Of a stretch of 45,220 nucleotides of DNA, positions 1-9,739 are shown in pieces (position 1 is the first letter of the stretch; every line of letters starts with the position of its first letter). The notes under the pieces were generated by a model, which was given only the letters and a program-made list of their open reading frames with translations, did not search any database and was not told the origin of the DNA. Location of the stretch: contig NZ_SELT01000025.1 of the NCBI RefSeq assembly GCF_004361065.1, forward strand, positions 1 to 45,220, written 5' to 3'. Made by a program: the position numbers and the translations under genes. This stretch comes from Cognatilysobacter terrigena (GTDB taxonomy: Bacteria > Pseudomonadota > Gammaproteobacteria > Xanthomonadales > Xanthomonadaceae).

Positions 1-1
1 G

Positions 2-1852
2 CCGTACACCGCGAGCCTCACCGGCGCGCTGCCGACGGGCATCACGTTCGACGCCGCAACGCGCACGCTGGCCGGCACGCCGACGCAGTCCGGCACGTTC
101 GCCATCGACGTCACGGTGAGCGACAGCACGGCGGGCACGCCCGGCCGCGTGACCGCGCACTACGTGCTGACCGTCGCCGCGCCGACGCTCACGTTGAGCC
201 CCACGACGGTCGCCGCAGGTACCGCGGGCGTCGCGTACACGCAGACGTTCGCCGCGAGCGGCGGCATCGCGCCGTACCGCTACGCCGTGGCAAGTGGCAC
301 GCTGCCGACCGGCCTCGCGCTCGACGCGAACACCGGCGCACTCACCGGCACGCCGACCGCGGCAGGCAGTTTCACCTTCGCCATCCGCGCGACGGACAGC
401 ACCACCGGCACGCCGGCGTCGGTGACGACGAGCTACACGCTCGCGATGTCGGCCCCGGTGATCGCGATCACGCCGACGACATTGCCGGCCGCCGTGGCCA
501 ACACCGCGTACACGCAGACGCTCAGCGCCAGCGGGGGCACCGGTCCGTATCGCTTCACCGTCACGACGGGCACGTTGCCGGCCGGCCTCACGCTCGCATC
601 GAACGGCACGTTGTCCGGCACGCCGACCGCCGATGGCGCCTTCAGCTTCACCGTCACTGCGACCGACGCGCTCGGCTTCACCGCGACGCAGGCCTACGCG
701 TTCACCGTCGCGCCGCGCCCGGATCCGTCGCGTGATGCGGAAGTGCGCGGCCTGCTCGACGCGCAGGCGCAGGCGACGCAACGCTTCGCCGACGCGCAGA
801 TCCGCAATTTCCAGACGCGCCTCGAAAGCCTGCATGGCGGTGGTCGCAGCGGCGGCCTGCAGAACGCCTTGACCTTCGCCGACAGCACGCACTGCAGCGA
901 CAACCCGCATGCCGACGACGCGTGCGGCACTGCGCGCATAGAGCGAAAGGGCATCGGTGCTGCGGACGCGGGCGGTGGCGACGTCGACGCGCCAGCCGCG
1001 GCGGCGCGTGATACGTCATCGGGCGTCGGCCTGTGGATCGGCGGCGGTCTGCGCTCGGGCAGCACGGGTGCGCGCGGCGGCTCGACCGGTTCGGACTTCG
1101 AAACCGACGGCGTGAGCTTCGGCGCCGACTACCGACTCGACGATGCATTCGCGTTCGGTGCCGGCCTCGGCTACGGGCGTGACGCCACCGATATCGGAAG
1201 TCACGACACGCGGACCACGAGCCGCTCGTATGCGATCGCTGCGTACGCGAGCTACCACCCCGGCGCGATGTTCTTCCTCGACGGCGTGCTCGGCTACCAG
1301 CGCCTGTCGTTCGACCTGCGTCGCTACGTCACCACGAATGGCGCAACGGTGTCGGGCGCACATGACGGCACGCAATGGTTCGGTTCGCTGTCGACCGGTG
1401 CCGACCTGACTCGCAACGCTTGGCAGATCACGCCGTATGCGCGCGCCGATGTCAGCCGCGCCACGCTCGACGCGTACACCGAGCACGGCGATGCGTTGTA
1501 CGCACTCGCCTACGGCACGCAGTCCGTCGATACCACCACGGGCAACCTCGGCACGCGCTTCGGCACGCATCGCGCGACGAGCTGGGGTGCGTTCGCGCCG
1601 GAGTTCCGCGTGGAAGTCCAGCGCGACTTCCAGGGTGATGGCGAGACGTCCGTGCGTTACGCGGATCTACCGGCAGGCGCGTTGTACACGACGCGCGTCG
1701 CCGGCTTCGACCGCACGCGTTACATGCTGGGCGCGGGTGCGACGTGGATCCTGCGCGACGACTTCTCGATCCGCCTCGACTACAGCGGCGTGTTCGGCGC
1801 GTCGGGCGATCGCGACAACGGCCTGCAGCTGTACATCCACAAGTCGTACTGA
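2..1852 (+). CDS. Autotransporter with putative Ig repeats, 5' partial
   Basis: The reading frame is open from base 2, so the N terminus and signal peptide lie outside the window. The visible part starts with three or more repeats of about 85-90 residues, each carrying an LPTGL or LPAGL turn followed by a LTGTPT / LSGTPT element. This is the signature of the He_PIG (putative Ig) family of cell-surface proteins. A linker with a short coiled-coil-like stretch follows (bases about 720-850), and then a C-terminal beta-barrel of about 270 residues (from about base 1020). The barrel ends in an aromatic-rich strand with terminal Tyr, as in type V autotransporter barrels. Known of the family: the barrel inserts in the outer membrane and displays the passenger. 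Inference: a surface adhesin-like protein; the ligand is unknown. A hairpin terminator follows at 1889. Confidence 0.85.
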   Translation, partial: PYTASLTGALPTGITFDAATRTLAGTPTQSGTFAIDVTVSDSTAGTPGRVTAHYVLTVAAPTLTLSPTTVAAGTAGVAYTQTFAASGGIAPYRYAVASGTLPTGLALDANTGALTGTPTAAGSFTFAIRATDSTTGTPASVTTSYTLAMSAPVIAITPTTLPAAVANTAYTQTLSASGGTGPYRFTVTTGTLPAGLTLASNGTLSGTPTADGAFSFTVTATDALGFTATQAYAFTVAPRPDPSRDAEVRGLLDAQAQATQRFADAQIRNFQTRLESLHGGGRSGGLQNALTFADSTHCSDNPHADDACGTARIERKGIGAADAGGGDVDAPAAAARDTSSGVGLWIGGGLRSGSTGARGGSTGSDFETDGVSFGADYRLDDAFAFGAGLGYGRDATDIGSHDTRTTSRSYAIAAYASYHPGAMFFLDGVLGYQRLSFDLRRYVTTNGATVSGAHDGTQWFGSLSTGADLTRNAWQITPYARADVSRATLDAYTEHGDALYALAYGTQSVDTTTGNLGTRFGTHRATSWGAFAPEFRVEVQRDFQGDGETSVRYADLPAGALYTTRVAGFDRTRYMLGAGATWILRDDFSIRLDYSGVFGASGDRDNGLQLYIHKSY

Positions 1853-1888
1853 CCGGATGCGCGGCCTTCGTGGCCGCAATGGAGTAAG

Positions 1889-1922
1889 CAAAGCGCCGGC
1901 GTAATGCCGGCGCTTTGTTTTT
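1889..1922 (+). terminator. Intrinsic terminator of the autotransporter gene
   Basis: A perfect stem of 12 bp has arms CAAAGCGCCGGC (1889-1900) and GCCGGCGCTTTG (1906-1917), a GTAAT loop and a TTTTT run at 1918-1922. It lies 37 bp after the autotransporter stop codon and is oriented to end plus-strand transcription. Confidence 0.88.
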
Positions 1923-2102
1923 CACGCGACGGGATGTTGCGGTCGGCGCTACTCGCTCGCTCCCATGCTTGCGTGACGTCGTGTTGCGCAACGCAAGCGA
2001 TGGCGCCGCGTTGCACGCGAGACGCGACTGCGAGCGCCGATCCTGAGCCGCGCGCCAGAGAACGAACTCGACGCGTCGCTCACGACCGCGGGATGGGTAA
2101 CG

Positions 2103-2858
2103 TCACGGCACCCGCGCCGCGACCCACGCGTCGACCCGCTTCACGCCCGCCTTCTTCAGTGCCGCCGCGGCCGCGCGCAGCGTCGCGCCGGTGGTCATGA
2201 CGTCGTCGACGACCGCGACGTGTTCGGGCAACGGCAGCTTGGGCCAGGCCTGGAACGCGTCCTTGAGGTTGCGTCGGCGGGCCACTGCCGACAGGCGCGA
2301 CTGCTCTTGCGTCGCCCGGTGGCGAATCAGTGCGTGGTCGAGCACCGGCAGGCCGAGCGCCGTGCCGAGCGGACGGGTGATCTCCAGCGCCTGGTCGAAA
2401 CCGCGCTGGCGCAGGCGGGCGCGATGCAGCGGGACCGGGATCAGCGCCTGCGGCTGCGGCGCACGGCGCAGGCGTTCGGCCATCAGCTGCGCGATCAGTC
2501 GGCCGGCCGCGAGATCGCCGGCGAACTTCAGGCGCGGGATCAGGCGATCCAGCGGTGCGGCATAGAGGAAGGCGGCGTGGATCTCGCTCAGCGCACCCGG
2601 CCGTGCCGTCAGGCAGCTGCCGCAGACCGCGCCGGCCTCGGGCACCGGCAATGCGCAGCCGGGGCAGGCGACCTCGAGCTCGGGCAGGGCGGCTTCGCAG
2701 GCGAAGCAGAGGTCCATGCCATCGAGGCCCGGGTCCTCGCAGGCGAGGCAGCGGGTCGGCCACAGCAGGCGGGTCGCATCGTTGCGCAGCCAGAAGCCGA
2801 GGCGGGCGCGGAGCCCGTCAACCGGGATCGGGGTCGTCAGGTTGACAGCGGTGTTCAT
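2103..2858 (-). CDS. comF: ComF family phosphoribosyltransferase-like protein
   Basis: The protein is 251 aa from the ATG at 2858. The N-terminal third holds four CxxC pairs (Cys37/40, 51/54, 65/68, 79/82), a zinc-finger-like region typical of ComF. The C-terminal half is a type I phosphoribosyltransferase fold with the PRPP-binding motif [14 protein letters not shown] at about 214-227. The ComF family is tied to DNA uptake in naturally competent bacteria and is widely conserved, but its biochemical role is not settled. A longer upstream frame exists up to 3086, but it would run through the start of bioB and shows no ComF-like sequence. The gene diverges from bioB with only 49 bp between the start codons. 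Confidence 0.92.
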   Translation of the reverse strand: MNTAVNLTTPIPVDGLRARLGFWLRNDATRLLWPTRCLACEDPGLDGMDLCFACEAALPELEVACPGCALPVPEAGAVCGSCLTARPGALSEIHAAFLYAAPLDRLIPRLKFAGDLAAGRLIAQLMAERLRRAPQPQALIPVPLHRARLRQRGFDQALEITRPLGTALGLPVLDHALIRHRATQEQSRLSAVARRRNLKDAFQAWPKLPLPEHVAVVDDVMTTGATLRAAAAALKKAGVKRVDAWVAARVP

Positions 2859-2907
2859 GGTTTCCAGACTGCCGGGCCCACCCCGCCGCGGCTGTCGGAA
2901 AACTCCT

Positions 2908-3987
2908 ATGGAAGCTGTCAGTGAACTGCGCGCCGTGCCCACCGGCCTGCGCCACGACTGGTCCCGCGACGAGATCCTCGCCCTGTTCGGGCTGCCGCTG
3001 ACCGAGCTGCTGCACCGCGCCGGCACCGTGCACCGCCAGCACTTCGACCCCGCCGAGGTGCAGGTCTCGACGCTGCTGTCGGTCAAGACCGGCGGCTGCC
3101 CGGAGGATTGCGCCTACTGCCCGCAGGCGCAGCGCTACCACACCGGCGTCAACGCGACGAAGCTCATGTCGACCGACGCCGTGCTCGACAAGGCGAAGCA
3201 GGCCAAGGCCGCCGGCGCCTCGCGCTTCTGCATGGGCGCGGCGTGGCGTTCGCCGGCCGACCGGGACATCCCGAAGGTCGCCGCGATGATCCGCGAGGTG
3301 AAGGCGCTCGGCCTCGAAACCTGCGCGACGCTCGGCATGCTCAGCGACACGCAGGCCAAGGCGCTGCGCGACGCGGGCCTGGACTACTACAACCACAACC
3401 TCGACACCGCGCCGGAGTTCTACGGCGAGATCATCCACACGCGCGAATACCAGGATCGTCTCGACACGCTGTCGCACGTGCGCGACGCCGGCATGAAGAC
3501 CTGCTGCGGCGGCATCGTCGGCATGGGCGAGACGCGCGAGCAGCGCGCCGGCCTGCTGCAGGCGCTGGCGAATCTACCGGCGCATCCCGATTCGGTGCCG
3601 ATCAACCGCCTCGTGCAGGTCGAAGGCACGCCGCTTGCGGGCACCGCGCAACTCGATCCGTTCGAGTTCGTGCGCATGATCGCCGTCGCCCGGATCATGA
3701 TGCCGCGCTCGATGGTGCGCCTGTCCGCCGGGCGCGAATCGATGAGCGACGAACTGCAGGCGCTGTGCTTCGCCGCCGGTGCGAACTCGATCTTCTACGG
3801 CGAGAAGCTGCTCACCACCGGCAACCCCGACACCGAACGCGACATGGCGCTGTTTGCGCGCCTCGGCCTGCGTCCGATGAACGTGGTCGAGGCGCCGAAC
3901 ACGGTGCATGCGGACATCGTCGATTCCGAGCCTGCATTCGGCGCGTCGTCGATGGGCTGCGGCACCGGCTGCGGCTGCGCGGCCTGA
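2908..3987 (+). CDS. bioB: Biotin synthase
   Basis: BioB inserts sulfur into dethiobiotin, the last step of biotin synthesis, using radical SAM chemistry. The 359-aa protein from ATG 2908 has the radical-SAM cluster motif CPEDCAYC with Cys64, Cys68 and Cys71. The AQRYHTG segment that follows and the rest of the barrel are typical of BioB, and the length fits the family. The C terminus is Cys/Gly-rich, which is common in BioB of this group. The frame is open further upstream, but the ATG at 2908 gives the usual N terminus. It is the first gene of a plus-strand biotin operon; bioF begins one base after its stop. Confidence 0.97.
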   Translation: MEAVSELRAVPTGLRHDWSRDEILALFGLPLTELLHRAGTVHRQHFDPAEVQVSTLLSVKTGGCPEDCAYCPQAQRYHTGVNATKLMSTDAVLDKAKQAKAAGASRFCMGAAWRSPADRDIPKVAAMIREVKALGLETCATLGMLSDTQAKALRDAGLDYYNHNLDTAPEFYGEIIHTREYQDRLDTLSHVRDAGMKTCCGGIVGMGETREQRAGLLQALANLPAHPDSVPINRLVQVEGTPLAGTAQLDPFEFVRMIAVARIMMPRSMVRLSAGRESMSDELQALCFAAGANSIFYGEKLLTTGNPDTERDMALFARLGLRPMNVVEAPNTVHADIVDSEPAFGASSMGCGTGCGCAA

Positions 3988-3988
3988 G

Positions 3989-5176
3989 GTGCGCTGGCCG
4001 CAGCGCATCGCCGACTCGAGAGCCGCTCGTGACATCGCGGCACGCCGTCGCGTCCGCCGCACCGTCACCTGGCGCGAGGGCATGCGCTGCGAAGTCGACG
4101 GCCGCGAACTGCTGAACTTCTGCAGCAACGACTACCTCGGGCTGTCGCAGCATGCGCAGGTCATCGCGGCGCTGCGCGACGGCTGCGTGGAAGGCGTCGG
4201 CAGCACCGCGTCCGCACTAGTCTGTGGCCACCACGCGCTGCACGCAACGCTCGAACGCGAAGTGGCCGACTGGTTGCAGGCGCCCGCCGCGCTGCTGTTC
4301 GGCAGCGGCTTCACCGCGAACCTGGCCGTGCTGCAGGCGCTGCTGCAGGGCGGCGACACCTGCGTGCAGGATCGGCTCAACCACGCCTCGCTGATCGACG
4401 CGGCGAAGCTCAGCGGCGCGACGCTGCGTCGCTATCCGCACGGCGATGCCGACGGCGCGGCACGCCAACTCGCGACGCATGAAGGCGACGGCCTCGCGCT
4501 GATCGCAACCGACGGCGTCTTCAGCATGGACGGCGACGTCGCGCCGCTGCGGGAACTCGCCACGCTCGCGCGAACCCACGATCCACTGCTCTACGTCGAC
4601 GATGCGCACGGCGTCGGTGTGCTCGGTCCGGACGGTCGCGGCAGCGTGGCCGACGCCGGCCTGTCGACGCAGGACGTGCCGCTGCAGCTCGCGACGCTCG
4701 GCAAGGCGCTCGGCACCTATGGCGCACTTGTCGCTGGTGAAGCGGATCTCGTCGGGCATCTCGCCGAAACCGCGCGCGGCCATGTGTATTCGACCGCGTT
4801 GCCGCCTGCGCTCGCCGCTGCGTCGATCGCGGCGGTACGCATCGCGCGCACGGCGAACGATCGACGCGCGACGCTGCACGCGCTCATCCAACGGTTCCGC
4901 GACGGCGCCAACGAGCATGGCCTCGACGTCCTGCCGTCGACCACGCCGATCCAGGCGGTGATGGCGTTCGACGACCGCATCGCCCTGCGCATGTCGCAGG
5001 TGCTCGAAGATGCCGGCTTCTGGGTTTCCGCGATCCGTCCGCCGACCGTGCCGGAAGGCCGTGCGCGTTTGCGCGTCACGCTCACCGCGCTGCACACCGA
5101 ATCCGAAGTCGACGCGCTCGTCGATGCCCTTGCCCGCGCGCGCGACGCCGCGGGCGTCACACCCCTATCGGCATGA
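3989..5176 (+). CDS. bioF: 8-amino-7-oxononanoate synthase
   Basis: BioF condenses pimeloyl-ACP with L-alanine to form 8-amino-7-oxononanoate and uses PLP. Starting at GTG 3989, right after the bioB stop, gives 395 aa, the expected size. An alternative upstream start at 3908 would overlap bioB by 80 bases and add a non-homologous N terminus. The FCSNDYLGL motif near residue 44 and the GSTAS segment near 71 are typical of the alpha-oxoamine synthase family. The DDAHGVG motif is at about 204, and the PLP lysine is in TLGKA (Lys239). Its stop overlaps the start of the next gene (ATGA), implying translational coupling. Confidence 0.95.
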   Translation: MRWPQRIADSRAARDIAARRRVRRTVTWREGMRCEVDGRELLNFCSNDYLGLSQHAQVIAALRDGCVEGVGSTASALVCGHHALHATLEREVADWLQAPAALLFGSGFTANLAVLQALLQGGDTCVQDRLNHASLIDAAKLSGATLRRYPHGDADGAARQLATHEGDGLALIATDGVFSMDGDVAPLRELATLARTHDPLLYVDDAHGVGVLGPDGRGSVADAGLSTQDVPLQLATLGKALGTYGALVAGEADLVGHLAETARGHVYSTALPPALAAASIAAVRIARTANDRRATLHALIQRFRDGANEHGLDVLPSTTPIQAVMAFDDRIALRMSQVLEDAGFWVSAIRPPTVPEGRARLRVTLTALHTESEVDALVDALARARDAAGVTPLSA

Positions 5177-5568
5177 CCGGCGAAACGCATCTTCCGCACA
5201 TCCTCGCGAACCTCGACGTGCAGTTGCGCGCCGGCGCGTACGTCCTCATCACGCGCGCGACGCCGGATCCGGATGCGGACGCCGTCGCTGCCGCGCGCAT
5301 CAACGAAGCCGAAGGCATCACCTACGTCGTCACCGAGGACTACGCGCGCGCCCGCGGCGAGCCGCCGGGCTTTGTCGCGGCCTGGCTCACGCTCAAGGTG
5401 CATTCGGCGTTGAACGCGGTCGGTCTCACCGCCGCGGTGTCCGGCGTGCTCGCCGAACGCGGCATCGCCTGCAACATCATCGCCGGCCATTTCCACGACC
5501 ACATCCTGGTACCGGCCGCGCGTCGCGACGACGCGATCGCCGCCATCCGCAGCCTGCGATCCGCCTGA
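5173..5568 (+). CDS. ACT-domain (CASTOR-like) small protein in the biotin operon
   Basis: This 131-aa protein overlaps bioF by 4 bases (ATGA) and ends one base before bioH, so it is firmly within the biotin operon. The C-terminal half reads [20 protein letters not shown] followed by an [16 protein letters not shown] stretch. This matches the ACT_7/CASTOR-like ACT-domain family, in which an N-terminal ACT-like half is followed by this second ACT half. Such domains usually bind small amino-acid-like ligands. It is not one of the named biotin enzymes. A ligand-sensing or regulatory role (for example alanine, the BioF co-substrate) is only a guess. There is no signal peptide or membrane segment. 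Confidence 0.82.
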   Translation: MTGETHLPHILANLDVQLRAGAYVLITRATPDPDADAVAAARINEAEGITYVVTEDYARARGEPPGFVAAWLTLKVHSALNAVGLTAAVSGVLAERGIACNIIAGHFHDHILVPAARRDDAIAAIRSLRSA

Positions 5569-5569
5569 C

Positions 5570-6346
5570 ATGCACATCGAAACACACGGCGAGGGGCCGT
5601 CCCTCGCGCTCATCCACGGCTGGGCCATGCACGGCGGCCTGTTCAAGCCGTTGGCCGAGCGTCTGCGCGATCGCTACACGCTGCACCTCGTCGACCTGCC
5701 GGGTCACGGCCATGCGCGTGACAGCGACATCCCGCTCGATCCGCACGTGCTGTCGTCGCTGCTCGTCGACGCCGTGCCCGATGCGGTGTGGCTCGGCTGG
5801 TCGCTTGGCGGACAGTTCGCACTGCGCAATGCGCTCGAGCATCCGGATCGCGTGCGCGGCCTCGTCCTGCTGGCATCGTCGCCGCGCTTCGTGACCGGCG
5901 AAGACTGGCCGCACGGCGTGAAGCCGACGCTGTTCCGCGACTTCGGTGAGGCACTGTCGCAGGACTTCCGCGGCACGCTCGACGGCTTCCTCGCGCTCGA
6001 AGCGTTGGGCTCGACCAGTGCGCAGGCCGAACTGCGCGACCTGCGTGCGCACGCGTTCGAACGCGGCGAGCCGGCGCCCGTCGCCTTGCTGCGCGGTCTT
6101 GAACTGCTCGACGAATTCGACGCACGCGACGAGCTGCAGCATCTGCGCGTGCCGAGCCTGTGGATCTCCGGCCGACGCGATCGTCTCGTGCCCGCGGGCG
6201 CGATGCCCGCGGCCGCGCAACTCGCACCGAATGCCACCAGCCTCGTCATCCGCGACGCCGGCCATGCGCCGTTCCTCGGTGCGGCCGACGAGGTCGCGGA
6301 GGCGATCGACGCATTCGCGTCACCCCTGTTCGCGGAGCGCGGCTGA
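5570..6346 (+). CDS. bioH: Pimeloyl-ACP methyl ester carboxylesterase
   Basis: BioH removes the methyl ester from pimeloyl-ACP methyl ester, ending the BioC-BioH route to pimeloyl-ACP. The 258-aa alpha/beta hydrolase has an HGWAMHGG oxyanion region at about 16-23. The nucleophile elbow GWSLGG contains Ser78, and the acid is Asp204 in SGRRDRLVP. The catalytic histidine is His232 in DAGHAPF. Length and motifs match BioH. The gene begins one base after the ACT protein stop codon and is followed 24 bp later by bioC, its functional partner. Confidence 0.95.
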   Translation: MHIETHGEGPSLALIHGWAMHGGLFKPLAERLRDRYTLHLVDLPGHGHARDSDIPLDPHVLSSLLVDAVPDAVWLGWSLGGQFALRNALEHPDRVRGLVLLASSPRFVTGEDWPHGVKPTLFRDFGEALSQDFRGTLDGFLALEALGSTSAQAELRDLRAHAFERGEPAPVALLRGLELLDEFDARDELQHLRVPSLWISGRRDRLVPAGAMPAAAQLAPNATSLVIRDAGHAPFLGAADEVAEAIDAFASPLFAERG

Positions 6347-6370
6347 CATGCGCAACGCGTTGCACTCCGG

Positions 6371-7294
6371 ATGCAGGCGATGAACGACGTCTTCGACCAC
6401 CGCCAGGTCGGCCGCGCGTTCTCGCGCGCAGCGACACACTACGACGAAGCGGCCGCACTGCAGCGCGAGGTTGGCGAGCGCCTCGCCGAATCGCTCTCGC
6501 ACTACGAGGATTCGTCGCTGGGCTCGCGCACGCCGCAGGTGGTGCTCGACGTCGGCTGCGGCACCGGTCATGGCACCGCTCTGCTGCAGCAACGCTGGCC
6601 GAAGGCGCAGGTGATCGGCGTCGATCTCGCGCCCGGCATGGCGCACGAAGCACAGCGTCGGCTCGGCGCGAAGCGTGGGCTGTTCGATTTCTCGCGCAAG
6701 CCGCAGATCGCGCGCGCGGATGCGACCGAGTTGCCGCTGCGCGAGGGTAGCGTCGACGTGCTGTTCTCCAACCTCTGCCTGCAGTGGATCGAGGATCTGC
6801 CGGGCGTGTTCGCCGGCTTCCGTCGCGTACTGAAGCCGGACGGCCTGCTGCTCGTTTCGACCTTCGCACAGCAAACGCTCATGGAGTTGCGCGAGGCCTT
6901 CGCCACCGCCGACGAGGCGCCGCACGTCAGCCCGTTCGTCGACATCGCGCAGTTCGGCGATGCGCTCCTGCGTGCCGGTTTCCGCGATCCGGTGCTGGAC
7001 CGCGACGTATTCCGTCTGGCGCAACCTGACCTGCCCACGATCATGCGTGAGCTGCGCACGCTCGGCGCGACCAACGCGATGCACGACCGTCGTCGCGCAC
7101 TCACGGGTCGCGCGCGTTTCGCACGCTCGGCGCAGGCCTACGAAGCGATGCGCGGTGCGGACGGCCTGCCGGTGACGTGGGAAGTCGTCTACGCACAGGC
7201 GTGGGGTCCCGCGCCCGGTGCACCGATCCGCATCGGCGGCATGGAGGAAGTGCGCGTGCCGGCCTCCGGTATTCCGATCCGGCGCCGTTTGTGA
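6371..7294 (+). CDS. bioC: Malonyl-ACP O-methyltransferase
   Basis: BioC methylates the free carboxyl of malonyl-ACP so that it can prime fatty acid synthesis toward pimelate. The 307-aa protein has the class I SAM-binding motif VVLDVGCGTGHGT at about 57-69, the LFSNLCLQW segment and the typical C-terminal extension. A second ATG at 6380 is also possible and would shorten it by three residues. It closes the set bioB-bioF-ACT-bioH-bioC; bioA and bioD are not in the window. The stop overlaps the next gene's GTG start (GTGA). Confidence 0.95.
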   Translation: MQAMNDVFDHRQVGRAFSRAATHYDEAAALQREVGERLAESLSHYEDSSLGSRTPQVVLDVGCGTGHGTALLQQRWPKAQVIGVDLAPGMAHEAQRRLGAKRGLFDFSRKPQIARADATELPLREGSVDVLFSNLCLQWIEDLPGVFAGFRRVLKPDGLLLVSTFAQQTLMELREAFATADEAPHVSPFVDIAQFGDALLRAGFRDPVLDRDVFRLAQPDLPTIMRELRTLGATNAMHDRRRALTGRARFARSAQAYEAMRGADGLPVTWEVVYAQAWGPAPGAPIRIGGMEEVRVPASGIPIRRRL

Positions 7295-8244
7295 GAACCG
7301 ACGCGCGCACCGCGATCGGCGCCGTCGGTCTCGCGCTGCTGTCGGCGTTCTTCTTCACGTCGACCTACGTGCTCAATCGCGCGGCGGCGGTCGACGGTGC
7401 ACACTGGGCGTGGACGGCGTCGCTGCGCTATCTGTGGACGGTGCCGCTGATGCTGCCGTTGATGCGCGGGCGATGGACGTCGCTGTGGCACGAAATGCGC
7501 GCGCGTCCCGGGCCGTGGTTTCTCTGGAGCGGGATCGGATTCGTCGCGTTCTACATCGGGCTCGCGTACGCGGCGTCGAGCGGGCCGGCGTGGCTCGTCG
7601 CAGGCACGTTCCAGCTCACGGTGATCGCCGGCATGTTGTGTGCGCCGCTGCTGTATCGCGATGCGCGGCGTCGCGTGCCGATGTCCGCGCTGGGTTGCGG
7701 CGTGATCGCGGTGGCGGGCGTCGCGATGATGCAGTGGTCGCAGGCGCACGGCGCGCTGCATCGTGAAGCGTGGATCGCGTTCCTGTGCGTCGCGTTCGCC
7801 GCGTTCGCGTATCCGCTCGGCAACCGCGGGTTGCTGCTGCATCTGGAGCGTCGTGGTGTCGAACTCGATGCCATCCAGCGCGTGTTCGGCATGACGCTCG
7901 CGAGCCTGCCGTTATGGCTGCCGGTCGTGATCTACGCCGGTGCGACGGCAGGCGCGCCGCCGCTGCGGCAGGTGATGCTGACCGGCGGCGTCGCGCTTGG
8001 TGCGGGCGTCATCGCCACCGTGCTGTTCTTCAGCGCGACGGGACTGGTGCGTCGCGATCCCGTCGCGCTCGGCGCGGCCGAAGCGATGCAGGCCGCCGAG
8101 ATCCTGTTCGCCGAAGCGATCGGCGCGATGTGGCTCGGCGAGCCGTGGCCGCACGGCATCGCCGCGATCGGCGCGATCGTGGTGATCGCGGCGATCGTGT
8201 TGTTCAGCGTGCTGGTGGCGTTGCGGCCGCCGGCGGACGCATAG
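7291..8244 (+). CDS. DMT-superfamily (multidrug resistance efflux type) transporter
   Basis: The start chosen is the GTG at 7291, which overlaps the bioC stop by 4 bases. The frame is open further up, but that would lie entirely within bioC. The 317-aa product is almost entirely hydrophobic, with about 9-10 predicted membrane segments. It resembles the EmrE-like 'multidrug resistance efflux transporter' branch of the drug/metabolite transporter superfamily (segment FYIGLAYAASSGPAWLVAGT near residues 89-108). Substrate unknown. Because it is coupled to the biotin genes it could move a biotin intermediate or a by-product, but this is inference from position only. Its 3' end overlaps the convergent gene at 8204 by 41 bases. 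Confidence 0.85.
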   Translation: MRTDARTAIGAVGLALLSAFFFTSTYVLNRAAAVDGAHWAWTASLRYLWTVPLMLPLMRGRWTSLWHEMRARPGPWFLWSGIGFVAFYIGLAYAASSGPAWLVAGTFQLTVIAGMLCAPLLYRDARRRVPMSALGCGVIAVAGVAMMQWSQAHGALHREAWIAFLCVAFAAFAYPLGNRGLLLHLERRGVELDAIQRVFGMTLASLPLWLPVVIYAGATAGAPPLRQVMLTGGVALGAGVIATVLFFSATGLVRRDPVALGAAEAMQAAEILFAEAIGAMWLGEPWPHGIAAIGAIVVIAAIVLFSVLVALRPPADA

Positions 8245-9739
8245 CTGCGACGGTGCGGAAGAACACGCGGCCCTGGTACGGCGTGCCGAGCACCACCGGC
8301 TCGTAACCGGCGGCGCGCACGTGCGCGAACACCTTGGCCGAATCCTCCTGCTTGCAGATCCAGAGCTGCTCGGGTTCGTGCTCGGCGAGCTCGCCGTCCA
8401 GCGATTCGTCGTATTCGGGATTGAAGCGGGCGTCGTTGGTCACGCGCTCGATCGACAGCTTCTCGATCTGCACGTGCGGGCCGGTGTGCAGATGCACGCC
8501 GTAGCGCGCCATGTCCTCGACGAACAGGACCTCCTCGATCGGCTCGTTCGTGCGGTCACGAATCGCGCGCGCCCACTCGCGGGCGTCCTTGTGCGTCGGG
8601 TAGTGCGCGGCGGCGACCTCGAGCGCGAGCATGACCGCCGCCCACGCCATCATCGCCGGCCAGCGCGGAAGCGCGCGGCCGTCGTGCGCCGACTGCAGCG
8701 TGATCGCGAGTGCGATCGGCACCCACAGCGGCAGGATGTAGAGCGGCAGTCGCGAGCGCGAGATGCAGAACACCGCGAGCGGCACCAGCACCCACAACGC
8801 GACCAGCAACCACGGCGACTGCGCGATGCGCAGCGCGCGATCGCCGCGCCACGCCCGCACGCGTGCGGGCAGCCCGCGGATCCAGCGCCACAGCGTGCGC
8901 GACCACGGCAGCGTGCCGATCAGCAGCGTCGGCGCGTAGATGGCGATCCAGCCGTACCACTCGCCATGGCGCTTGAACTCGTCGGTCGCGATGCGGCCGA
9001 CGACTTCCGAGCCGAGGAAGTAGCCCATCAGGCCGGGCGTCTTCTGCGTCACCGCGATGTACCAGGGCGCGGCGATCGCGACGAACGCGAGCAGGCCGAG
9101 CGGCTGGAACAGCGTCGGGCGTTCGCGATCGCGGGTGAGCAGCTCGAACAGCACGACGGGCAGCAACGGCAGCAGGCCGGGCGGACCCTTCGTCAGGAAC
9201 GCGAGTGCGAACCCGACCCACATCACCACGAGCCATGCGCGAGGTCGCGCGCTGCCGAAGCGCGCTTCGACGTAGCCCCACAACGCGAGCGCTTCCATCG
9301 ACGCCAGCAGGTAATCCGTCGTGATCATCTGCGCGGCACCGAACGGGAACAGCATCGCCGCGTAGACGAGCGATGCGCGCACACCGTTGCCCGGCGCGAG
9401 CCGTCGTGCCATGCGTCCGACCAGGAGCACGCACAGCAGGTGCGCGAACGCCGACGGCAGGCGTGCCGCGAGCGCGGACGACCCGAGCGCGCTGATGCTC
9501 GCGGCGATCGCCCAGTACGTGAGCGGTGGCTTGGTCCAGTGCTCGACTTCGTAGCTGCGGCGCGGAATCAGCCAGTCGCCGCTGTCGACCATGTTGAGTG
9601 CGACGTTGGTGTAGCGCCCCTCGTCCGGATCCCAGATGCCGCGCAGGCCGAGGAACGCGAACGTGGTGACGAGCGCGAACACCGCGACCCAGAACGCGGG
9701 ATGGCGCCACCACGGGCGCGATGGGATCGTCGTGCTCAT
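8204..9739 (-). CDS. ArnT/PMT-family membrane glycosyltransferase
   Basis: The product is 511 aa from ATG 9739, which overlaps the stop of the upstream dehydratase by 4 bases. It begins with a membrane segment followed by DPDEGRYTNVALNMVDSGDW, the first periplasmic loop of ArnT-like enzymes; the D-E pair there is the usual catalytic acid site. HWTKPPLTYW follows, as in the GT83/PMT_2 family, and about 11 further hydrophobic segments come next. Known of the family: transfer of a sugar from an undecaprenyl-phosphate carrier to lipid A or other periplasmic acceptors. The soluble C-terminal part (about 110 aa) is shorter than some ArnT. The acceptor cannot be told from sequence. No arn genes are nearby. 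Confidence 0.85.
   Translation of the reverse strand: MSTTIPSRPWWRHPAFWVAVFALVTTFAFLGLRGIWDPDEGRYTNVALNMVDSGDWLIPRRSYEVEHWTKPPLTYWAIAASISALGSSALAARLPSAFAHLLCVLLVGRMARRLAPGNGVRASLVYAAMLFPFGAAQMITTDYLLASMEALALWGYVEARFGSARPRAWLVVMWVGFALAFLTKGPPGLLPLLPVVLFELLTRDRERPTLFQPLGLLAFVAIAAPWYIAVTQKTPGLMGYFLGSEVVGRIATDEFKRHGEWYGWIAIYAPTLLIGTLPWSRTLWRWIRGLPARVRAWRGDRALRIAQSPWLLVALWVLVPLAVFCISRSRLPLYILPLWVPIALAITLQSAHDGRALPRWPAMMAWAAVMLALEVAAAHYPTHKDAREWARAIRDRTNEPIEEVLFVEDMARYGVHLHTGPHVQIEKLSIERVTNDARFNPEYDESLDGELAEHEPEQLWICKQEDSAKVFAHVRAAGYEPVVLGTPYQGRVFFRTVAAMRPPAAATPPAR

Noticed and set aside
1923-2102. Short frames between the autotransporter terminator and comF
   Set aside because: No ribosome binding site, no plausible protein sequence; I see nothing in this stretch.
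2859-2907. BirA operator upstream of bioB
   Set aside because: I looked for the TTGTAAACC / GGTTTACAA inverted pair and did not see it.
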